Source of the DNA: Bacteroidales bacterium
GTDB taxonomy: Bacteria; Bacteroidota; Bacteroidia; Bacteroidales; UBA1715
DNA length: 8,700 bases
Assembly (NCBI GenBank): GCA_031262005.1
Contig: JAISIO010000187.1
Location: 1-8,700 of the forward strand
Direction of reading: 5' to 3'
The position numbers were made by a program, and so were the translations under genes. Below are positions 1-5,428 of this stretch, piece by piece. Below the pieces are notes generated by a model, which searched no databases, was not told the DNA's origin, and was given only the letters and a program-made list of their open reading frames with translations. Positions within the stretch are counted from its first letter, which is position 1, and each line of letters begins with the position of its first letter.

Positions 1-1535
1 TCATTCCCAATAATCCGCGTTCGTTCGTCTACCTGCATATTGCGCATTACGAACACCGGGCGCATATTTCGAGGTCCGAATGGAGCCAAATCTTGTAGTT
101 GTTCATACAAATTCATGGAAATATCGTGTGGCGCAAGTTCCACTTCAATCAATATGCTTGGCTGCAATTGTTCGGGAGTAATTGTTCGCGCCACCACAGT
201 TTCAAAAGTTTGAATAAAATCTCCCAAATTTTCTTTCTGCAAACTCAGCCCTGCAGCGCAAGTATGTCCGCCAAAGTTTGTAAGCAAATGCGAACATTGT
301 TCTATGGCACTGTACAAATCGAAGCCATGCACCGAACGTGCCGAAGCGGTAATTATATCTCCTTCACCGCAAAACACTATCGACGGTTTATAATGATGTT
401 CCACAATGCGCGATGCCACAATGCCAATCACCCCTTTGTGCCATTGCGGTTCATACACCACACAAGTGTACTTTCCGTGCGCAGGGTCAATTTTCTCTAT
501 GTTTTTCAAGGCTTGGTTTGTTATTGCCGTATCTATTTCCTTGCGTTCTCTGTTGTAATCCTCTATTTCGCGGCATATTTCATACGCCTCTTTGTAATTA
601 TCACACAGCAGCAATTCCACCACCGTTTTTGCATGGCGTATTCGTCCGGCGGCATTAATTCGCGGACTAATTTTAAAAACCACATCGGAAACCGTAATAT
701 TTGATTTGAACACTCCGGCACTTTCCAGAATAGTTTTTATAGCAAGACTTGGTTTTGCCTGCATTTTCCACAAACCATTAAACATAAAAATTCTATTTTC
801 ATCGACCATTGGCACTATGTCGGCAGCTATGCTCAGTGCCAAAATATCCAAATAACAAAACAGATACTCTTTGAGCGGCAGATTTTTTTCGATACATAAG
901 GCATGAATTAGCTTAAATCCCACGCCACAGCCCGACAATTCTTTGAACGGATACGTGCAATCCTTTTGTTTTGGATTGAGGATAGCCAAGGCATTAGGTA
1001 ATTCTTCGCCCACTTCATGGTGGTCGCACACAATGACGTCAATGCGGTGTGCAGTTGCTTGTGCAATGGTTTTCACTGCCTTTATGCCGCAGTCTAAGGT
1101 TATTATCAAATCTATGTTGTGTGCAATTGCCCATTCTATTCCTTGCGTCGAAACCCCGTAGCCTTCTTTTTCTCTATCGGGAATGTAAAAATGGAGTTTT
1201 TGCACACCCACACGCTGCAAAAACGCATACACAACAGAAACCGCCGTGGTTCCGTCCACGTCGTAGTCGCCATATACCAAAATAGATTGTTGTTGTTCTA
1301 CAGCTTCGCAAATTCTATCAACGGCTCGGCGCATATCTTTCATCAGAAACGGATTGTGAATTTCCGTTAGTGATTGGCGAAGATTTAAAAATTTCTGTGC
1401 GTTTTCAACGGTTTTCACATTGCGCAACACCAGCAATTGAGCAATTACAGGCGAAACGTTCAATTGTTCCGCCAAATATTCAATCAGTTTCTGCGAATTT
1501 CCGCATGGTTTTATGCGCCATGAGTAGTGTTTCAT
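1..1535 (-). CDS. recJ: Single-stranded-DNA-specific exonuclease RecJ (3' end beyond left edge)
   Basis: RecJ degrades single-stranded DNA 5' to 3' in the cytoplasm and acts in RecF-pathway recombination, mismatch repair and replication-fork processing. I translated this frame by hand. It opens at an ATG at 1535 (MKHYSWRIKP) and stays open to the left edge, giving 511 codons; the family usually has about 570-580 residues, so only the C-terminal tail is missing. DHH-family motifs are in order: GDYDVDG with Asp90, Asp92 and Asp94 (metal ligands), LDCG with Asp148, and CDHHE with DHH at 171-173. The DHHA1-domain signature FGGHTCAAG follows, with GGH at 422-424, and the last visible part would be the OB-fold. 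There is no Shine-Dalgarno site. The start codon lies inside the last unit of a 23-bp tandem repeat. The gene is directly downstream of the R-M island and was probably downstream of the acyl-CoA synthetase gene before the island arrived. Confidence 0.95.
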   Translation of the reverse strand, partial: MKHYSWRIKPCGNSQKLIEYLAEQLNVSPVIAQLLVLRNVKTVENAQKFLNLRQSLTEIHNPFLMKDMRRAVDRICEAVEQQQSILVYGDYDVDGTTAVSVVYAFLQRVGVQKLHFYIPDREKEGYGVSTQGIEWAIAHNIDLIITLDCGIKAVKTIAQATAHRIDVIVCDHHEVGEELPNALAILNPKQKDCTYPFKELSGCGVGFKLIHALCIEKNLPLKEYLFCYLDILALSIAADIVPMVDENRIFMFNGLWKMQAKPSLAIKTILESAGVFKSNITVSDVVFKISPRINAAGRIRHAKTVVELLLCDNYKEAYEICREIEDYNRERKEIDTAITNQALKNIEKIDPAHGKYTCVVYEPQWHKGVIGIVASRIVEHHYKPSIVFCGEGDIITASARSVHGFDLYSAIEQCSHLLTNFGGHTCAAGLSLQKENLGDFIQTFETVVARTITPEQLQPSILIEVELAPHDISMNLYEQLQDLAPFGPRNMRPVFVMRNMQVDERTRIIGN

Positions 1536-1618
1536 TTTACAAATTATAGGTGTTTTATTTTACAAATTGTAAGAGTTTTGTTTTACAAATTGTAAGCATT
1601 TCATTTTACAAATTATAA
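1527..1618. repeat. Four tandem 23-bp units overlapping the recJ start
   Basis: Four head-to-tail units of exactly 23 bp lie at 1527-1549, 1550-1572, 1573-1595 and 1596-1618. All share the plus-strand core TTTTACAAATT. The two middle units contain an odd palindrome, TTACAA-A-TTGTAA, and the outer two carry one change in it. The recJ-proximal unit includes the recJ ATG, and the distal unit carries an equivalent ATGAAA in the same frame that hits a stop after 14 codons. The array abuts the stranded acyl-CoA synthetase remnant with a 2-base overlap. It could be an operator array, a leader-RNA element or simple slippage. On the minus strand the outer units contain TATAAT, but none matches TAnnTTTG exactly, so I do not call a promoter. 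Confidence 0.85.
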
Positions 1619-1703
1619 AAGTTAAATAGAATACTCTTACACCTTAGCATCTTGTTTTCGGATTTCATTCCTGCGAATTTTTCCGGATACAGTTTTTGGC
1701 AAT
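1617..1703. repeat. Left copy of 87-bp direct repeat flanking the R-M island
   Basis: This segment matches 5342-5428 in direct orientation without gaps, at 85 of 87 positions. The differences are A at 1624 versus G at 5349, and G at 1685 versus A at 5410. The second is synonymous in the synthetase frame (Ser codon TCC versus TCT). The match stops sharply at both ends (T1616 versus C5341; A1704 versus T5429). The flanking positions and the content (a gene 3' end plus 20 bp downstream) point to a target or attachment-site duplication made when the island inserted. Confidence 0.95.
1637..1702 (-). pseudogene. Stranded 3' remnant of the acyl-CoA synthetase gene
   Basis: This holds 21 sense codons and a TAA stop identical in protein sequence to residues 542-562 of the intact synthetase, including the A10 motif PKTVSGKIRR with the catalytic lysine. 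It has no start and no upstream body, because DNA beyond 1703 is unrelated island sequence. By coincidence it is in frame with the MjaI-like endonuclease gene and is separated from it by that gene's TAG stop and 8 codons. It is inert unless the stop is read through. It shows what the recJ-proximal flank was before the island inserted. Confidence 0.9.
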
Positions 1704-1726
1704 ACCTTAGTTATGCACGGTGCAAA

Positions 1727-2248
1727 CTATTTCAATCTCTCTATTTCATTCCTAATATCTTCAATCACTTCTTTGTTGGCTATTTGTTTGCTGCCATTCA
1801 CTTTTTCTGAAAAAATATAGAACACCTTGCCGCCGAATTTTGCCGTAAATTTTTTATGCGTTTCGGCTTGCAGCGCGTATTCTTTATGAATTTCAGGGAG
1901 TTGTAAACCGCTATTTACAGGTTTTATTTGCAAACCAATATATTGTTCGCCTATTTTTATAAAAAAATCGACATTGAATAATCTGTCCCATTCGTCGGGA
2001 GCAGGTTCGATTTTTACATTCAAAATACCTTGTAATTGTCCGTAAATAGTTTGAATTTCGGTTTGGTAGCCGTCAAAAGTACGGTCAATTACAAGTTGCA
2101 GCATATAGTCAATGCAATCTTGCTCGGTAACTTCGGCTACTTCCGACTGAATTACTTCGGTGATTTTTTCGTAGAGCCGCTTACCGAGTTCTTTTGCAAT
2201 TGCGGGATTACTTTTTATAATGGTATCTATGTGTTTCAATTTTTTCAT
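1727..2248 (-). CDS. MjaI-family-like type II restriction endonuclease
   Basis: This 173-residue protein resembles the MjaI restriction-endonuclease family, whose founding member cuts CTAG; I recognise the family from its overall pattern and have no alignment. A PD-(D/E)XK core is visible: Glu64 in the helix GYQTE, Asp94 in NVDFFIKIG, and Gln107-Ile-Lys109 in GLQIKP. Gln replaces the usual acidic residue, a known variant (Mrr-like enzymes also have QxK). Its ATG overlaps the TGA of the gamma-class methyltransferase gene by 4 nt (ATGA), implying translational coupling. Its likely methylase partner is not that neighbour but the beta-class enzyme at 4475-5254, three genes upstream. GC content (hand counts of 35-45% in sampled 60-base rows) resembles that methylase rather than the two genes in between. 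The stop lies 24 bp from the left direct repeat. The CTAG specificity is inference from the family. Confidence 0.72.
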   Translation of the reverse strand: MKKLKHIDTIIKSNPAIAKELGKRLYEKITEVIQSEVAEVTEQDCIDYMLQLVIDRTFDGYQTEIQTIYGQLQGILNVKIEPAPDEWDRLFNVDFFIKIGEQYIGLQIKPVNSGLQLPEIHKEYALQAETHKKFTAKFGGKVFYIFSEKVNGSKQIANKEVIEDIRNEIERLK

Positions 2249-3741
2249 CCAACAATTTCAAAATTTTCGATAATCTTTTTATTGTAAGCTTTCCACCCTC
2301 CTCTGAAATCTCTGCTTGACATTGATACAAATTTATCCATTCGGTCGGAATTTAGTTGAATCATTAGTTTTTCAATACTAAAACCATTGATTTTTTTTAT
2401 GCAATAGCCCGAATAAAAAGTTGCATCAGGATTAGAATAATAAATAAAGTTAGGTTTATAATTCATGGGAGAAAATATAATCTTTTCACCAAAACTTGTA
2501 TCTAATCCTTGACTACGACCAAAAGCATACCAAGCAACGGTATTGGGTTTGCCATTATCTCTTTTATCTAACTCCGACTTTACAGACAATAGATAATCAT
2601 AAGCCAAAGGAAATTTTTCTTTTAACTCATTTTCAGGAATAACAGTGTGCCTTTCGTTTACTTTGTGATAAGGAAATAATACATATTCTTTAATGCTCTC
2701 ATTAGAATGTTTAAGTTTTGAGCCTTTGACAATGGGTTTCAAAATATTTTTTTCAATTCTCACTCGACCTTTCAATTTTGTATCAGCATATACATATGCA
2801 CTGTCAATTTCTTCAATAGGGAAAATATAAGCACTATCACATAGTGTTGTAATTCCAACATGAATATTACATATTTCTTTTAATTTTTTGCCTTTTACGA
2901 ATGTCCTATTATCGGTTGAAAGTTGCCAAAAAGGCTCTTGTAACTGCGAAAAATTAATTTGTTTTTCCTCAAATGATTGTTCCGATATTGCTTTCTGGAA
3001 AAGGAAATCTTTGTTTGCCTTTTTGTTGAATATTGTTATTGCAGAGTAAGTTGTTGCATCATCAAACAGTTGAATATCTCCATAATTTGTAATTTGCATC
3101 AAATTTTTATTTGCTGAAAAATTCTGCCGTAATGGTCGAGCAGTTTCCGTAAAAAGAAATGTATTGGGAGTTATCAGACCACATATTCCTTTTTCTGACA
3201 ACAAATTCAAACACAATTCATAAAATGCAATATAAATATCAGTTGAACCACTTTTGCAAAAATCATAATTATTTTGAATATATTGCCGTTGTTCTAAATC
3301 CAAATGCTGAATACGAATATACGGTGGATTTCCAACAATAAAATCAAATATAGGCAATTCGTTAGCGGAAAATAAATCTTGTTTTTCGTACTTTTTTATT
3401 GAATCAGCAACTTCAATATTCCATTTTATAGAAATATTTTTATCTTTAATTAATTCATTCAAATTTGAAATACAATACATTATTGCATCGGCATCAATAT
3501 CCCACCCATAAACATTTTCTAAATTTTTTTCCAAGTCACTTTCTGGCGAAAATTTAATAATTCTTTTTACAATTTCACATAAAAAGCGACCATCGCCGCA
3601 CGCAGGGTCAATAATTTTTTTACCTAAAATTACAGGAGAATTATACCCAATATCGTCCAAAATTTTACAAACGATAAAATTTGGAGTATAAACTTGTCCA
3701 AACAACTTTTCTTGCGAGTATGATTTAGCCAAACTTGCCAT
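2245..3741 (-). CDS. Gamma-class N6-adenine DNA methyltransferase (TaqI/Eco57I-like fold)
   Basis: This 498-residue protein transfers methyl from SAM to adenine N6 in a specific DNA site. Motif order gives the gamma class: motif X region GQVYTP at 15-20, SAM-binding motif I DPACGDG at 45-51, an acidic strand end GWDID at 79-83, and catalytic motif IV NPPY at 138-141. Residues from about 270 to 498 form the target-recognition region, ending in FRGGWKAYNKK, a pattern I associate with type II gamma methylases. The length suits a stand-alone methylase; there is no N-terminal nuclease domain, so it is not a fused type IIG enzyme. Its ATG shares one base with the TAA of the upstream endonuclease gene (TAATG), which points to that gene as its cognate R gene. 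Composition is very AT-rich (9 of 60 GC at 3421-3480), unlike the genes at either end of the island. The target sequence cannot be read from the protein. Confidence 0.9.
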   Translation of the reverse strand: MASLAKSYSQEKLFGQVYTPNFIVCKILDDIGYNSPVILGKKIIDPACGDGRFLCEIVKRIIKFSPESDLEKNLENVYGWDIDADAIMYCISNLNELIKDKNISIKWNIEVADSIKKYEKQDLFSANELPIFDFIVGNPPYIRIQHLDLEQRQYIQNNYDFCKSGSTDIYIAFYELCLNLLSEKGICGLITPNTFLFTETARPLRQNFSANKNLMQITNYGDIQLFDDATTYSAITIFNKKANKDFLFQKAISEQSFEEKQINFSQLQEPFWQLSTDNRTFVKGKKLKEICNIHVGITTLCDSAYIFPIEEIDSAYVYADTKLKGRVRIEKNILKPIVKGSKLKHSNESIKEYVLFPYHKVNERHTVIPENELKEKFPLAYDYLLSVKSELDKRDNGKPNTVAWYAFGRSQGLDTSFGEKIIFSPMNYKPNFIYYSNPDATFYSGYCIKKINGFSIEKLMIQLNSDRMDKFVSMSSRDFRGGWKAYNKKIIENFEIVG

Positions 3742-4421
3742 TATTTTTTGATTTTTAAATAATTTTTATAATTTTCAATTTCTTTGAAAAAATTTTGCAT
3801 AGACAACTTGGTTTTCAATAATTTAACAATAGCTTTATCCAATTCAGCATTTGCCCCTATTGTACTTACTTTACTATTCTTTTCATCAATATTAATTAAT
3901 TGGATACCAAGATAATTTGGTCTATGGGCTTGTGGTTGGTCATACATTAATTTTATATATTTAGCAATATCTCTGTCGTTAATAATTTCAATTTTCTTTG
4001 GAATTTCTGTTTCATTTTTAGGATAATACGGAGTTTCGTAACGAAGAATAATCAATTGTGCATAAGGAATTTGTGTTGCTTGGATATTTGCAGTTTCGCC
4101 CATCATATTTTCAAAATAGTTGTTTGCATTTTGCTTGTAGTTTGAAGTTACAAACTTAATACCTAAACAAAGAATTGCTTTGCCATTTTTAGAAACAGTA
4201 ATATCAATGTCTTTTGGATAATATTTACCTTCAACAGTCATTTCTTTGCTACCTACTCCCATAAAATGCAATTCATAACTCTTCCCAAAAATTTCCCCAA
4301 TGGTTTCTGCTACAAACTTATGTATGGGTTTGAGTTTCTCGGTACTTCTTGCGCCGTGAATTTTGTACGCTTTGAACGATTTTTCAATCGCTTTTAAAAA
4401 TTCTTTTTCGTTATAAATCAT
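3741..4421 (-). CDS. Putative type II restriction endonuclease, PD-(D/E)XK-like
   Basis: This 226-residue protein has no motif I recognise with certainty, but position and content suggest the nuclease partner of the adjacent gamma-class methylase. A PD-(D/E)XK-like core can be traced: YYPKDIDITV at 67-76 supplies Asp71 and Asp73, then a strand CLGIKF at 85-90 places Lys89 at the catalytic lysine position. The acidic residue expected two positions before the lysine is Gly87. Glu104 (NYFEN) or Glu109 (GETAN) in the following helix could supply a migrated carboxylate, as in some known type II enzymes. The start at 4421 is the only upstream Met, and the stop overlaps the methylase ATG by one base. 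The region is AT-rich (15 of 60 GC at 3781-3840). It could instead be an inactive nuclease or an accessory protein, but R-M gene pairing makes an endonuclease most likely. Confidence 0.65.
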   Translation of the reverse strand: MIYNEKEFLKAIEKSFKAYKIHGARSTEKLKPIHKFVAETIGEIFGKSYELHFMGVGSKEMTVEGKYYPKDIDITVSKNGKAILCLGIKFVTSNYKQNANNYFENMMGETANIQATQIPYAQLIILRYETPYYPKNETEIPKKIEIINDRDIAKYIKLMYDQPQAHRPNYLGIQLINIDEKNSKVSTIGANAELDKAIVKLLKTKLSMQNFFKEIENYKNYLKIKK

Positions 4422-4425
4422 AATA

Positions 4426-4470
4426 TTATACTAGTTTTTTATTTAAATATTTTTCTTCTAACATATTCAT
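4426..4470 (-). CDS. Possible 14-codon leader ORF between methylase and endonuclease genes
   Basis: In the only gap of the island operon, an ATG lies 4 nt after the methylase TAA, and its frame (MNMLEEKYLNKKLV) ends with TAA 4 nt before the next gene's ATG. The spacing would let ribosomes pass from the methylase to the endonuclease through a short peptide. It could also be the residue of a junction formed when one R-M pair was inserted into another, or chance in an AT-rich gap. Its codons include the window's only CTAG. Confidence 0.25.
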   Translation of the reverse strand: MNMLEEKYLNKKLV

Positions 4471-4474
4471 CTTT

Positions 4475-5254
4475 TTATGCTGCCTTTTGTAAATTGCTAA
4501 TAATAAAATCGGCATTTATTTCATAACCGATAGAATTTCTATTCAGATTTTTTGCCGCCAAAGAAGTTGTGCCGCTCCCCAAAAACGGGTCTAAAACGGT
4601 TTCATTCGGAAACGAAAACATTGTAATCAATCGGCGAGGCAATTCTTCGGGAAACATTGCCAAATGCTTGTCCTGCTTTGCTCCGTTAAAGTACCAATGT
4701 CCGTTGAAATAGGTGTTCCATTCTTCGTTGGTCATTGCCGATTGCGCCTTCTGTTCCGCCGTTGGTTTGGGCGCGTTGCCCTGTTTTTTGAACAGCAAAA
4801 TGTATTCAAAATCCAACTTCACAATGCCGTTGCGGGGGTGCGGGAAACTGCCCATCACCGCACCGCCGCCCGTGGTATTCATCGTAGTTGCTTTCTGCCA
4901 GATAATCTGCCCCATAAAGTCAAAGCCGGCGGTTTCGCAAAAGCGGATAATCTCGGCGTGAATGGGAATTACTTTATATCTTCCATAATACACGGAGCGG
5001 GCAAACTGGTCGCCTATATTGACGCAGAGGCGGCAACCGTCGTGCAGCACCCGAAAACACTCCGCCCAAACGAGGTTCAGGTTGTTGATGTAATTTTCGT
5101 AGCTGTCGTTGAAGCCTATTTGATTGTCGGAGCCGTAATCTTTCAGTTGCCAATAGGGCGGCGAAGTAACAATTAAATGGACGGACTTGTCTTTCAGTTC
5201 GCTCATTTGTCGGCTATCGCCGTTTATGATTGTATGTTTGGTTTTGTTCAACAT
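4475..5254 (-). CDS. Beta-class DNA methyltransferase, MjaI (CTAG)-type
   Basis: This 259-residue SAM-dependent DNA methyltransferase modifies an exocyclic amino group (N4-cytosine or N6-adenine). Motif order is that of the beta class: catalytic TSPPYW at 30-35 comes first, and the SAM-binding loop DPFLGSGTT at 222-230 and GYEIN at 243-247 come last. The stretches NIGDQFARSVYYGRYK and HLAMFPEELPRRLI fit CTAG methylases of the MjaI/MthZI kind as I recall them. The MjaI-like endonuclease at 1727-2248 supports the pairing. Both would act on CTAG, with methylation probably at cytosine N4; this is inference from family. The gene is first in the island operon, so methylase is made before nuclease. 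It is clearly richer in GC (31 of 60 at 4741-4800 and at 4861-4920) than the two genes that follow. The start at 5254 is 20 nt before the ACGGC...-rich first codons of motif X-like NGDS and lacks a Shine-Dalgarno site. Confidence 0.88.
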   Translation of the reverse strand: MLNKTKHTIINGDSRQMSELKDKSVHLIVTSPPYWQLKDYGSDNQIGFNDSYENYINNLNLVWAECFRVLHDGCRLCVNIGDQFARSVYYGRYKVIPIHAEIIRFCETAGFDFMGQIIWQKATTMNTTGGGAVMGSFPHPRNGIVKLDFEYILLFKKQGNAPKPTAEQKAQSAMTNEEWNTYFNGHWYFNGAKQDKHLAMFPEELPRRLITMFSFPNETVLDPFLGSGTTSLAAKNLNRNSIGYEINADFIISNLQKAA

Positions 5255-5284
5255 TTGTTCTTACGTTTATTCAATTCACAACTG

Positions 5285-5292
5285 CAAATGTA
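5285..5292 (-). promoter_or_regulatory. Bacteroidota -7 promoter box of the R-M operon
   Basis: On the minus strand TACATTTG matches the Bacteroidota -7 consensus TAnnTTTG exactly and lies 30 bp before the methylase ATG. No convincing -33 TTG occurs at the usual 19-21 bp spacing. It sits inside the island, so the R-M operon would carry its own promoter. Confidence 0.5.
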
Positions 5293-5341
5293 CAAAACCT
5301 CAACACACTTTTTACATAAATCAACATAGTAAACTACTTGC

Positions 5342-5428
5342 AAAAGTTGAATAGAATACTCTTACACCTTAGCATCTTGTTTTCGGATTTCATTCCTGCG
5401 AATTTTTCCAGATACAGTTTTTGGCAAT
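5342..5428. repeat. Right copy of 87-bp direct repeat, within the intact synthetase gene end
   Basis: This is the partner of 1617-1703. It covers synthetase codons 542-562, the TAA stop and 20 bp of downstream DNA. Because it runs straight into the full gene, it is the functional copy; whether its DNA is the original chromosome or came with the island cannot be told from one genome. The junction with island DNA is at 5341/5342. Confidence 0.95.

Larger units (their letters stand above)
1704..5341 (-). mobile_element. Restriction-modification island between direct repeats
   Basis: These 3638 bp separate the two 87-bp repeats and contain only the R-M genes and their promoter region. Deleting the island and one repeat rejoins the synthetase 3' end to the recJ leader. 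No integrase, transposase, terminal inverted repeat or tRNA is visible, so the element is not a standard IS or integrative element on this evidence. R-M units inserted next to long direct repeats are known (insertion with long target duplication, described for Helicobacter pylori by Kobayashi's group). Integration by an integrase supplied in trans at a gene 3' end, or Campbell-type recombination through a shared gene end, would leave the same structure. Island boundaries are inferred from the repeat ends. Confidence 0.75.

Noticed and set aside
99..1370. Plus-strand open frames opposite recJ
   Set aside because: They lie antisense to a continuous RecJ frame with all catalytic motifs, and their Cys/His/Phe-rich translations resemble no protein family.
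1527..1618. Possible CRISPR array
   Set aside because: The units are contiguous 23-bp tandem repeats with no spacers, and no cas genes are nearby.
1714..1724. Palindrome TGCAC-G-GTGCA between the left repeat and the nuclease stop
   Set aside because: The arms are 5 bp around a single base, so it forms no useful hairpin without losing pairs, and it lacks a T-run. No second copy is seen at the right boundary, so it is not supported as a terminator or recombination site.
2245..3741. Fused type IIG restriction-methylation enzyme
   Set aside because: At 498 residues the protein begins directly with the methylase motif region and has no N-terminal nuclease domain. Separate nuclease genes are adjacent.
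4664..5176. Plus-strand 170-codon frame opposite the beta-class methylase
   Set aside because: It is antisense to a gene with complete methylase motifs. The frame is open because of the higher GC there, and no recognisable domain is present.
1704..5341. IS element or integrative element with its own recombinase
   Set aside because: No transposase or integrase frame, terminal inverted repeats or tRNA could be found inside or at the edges.
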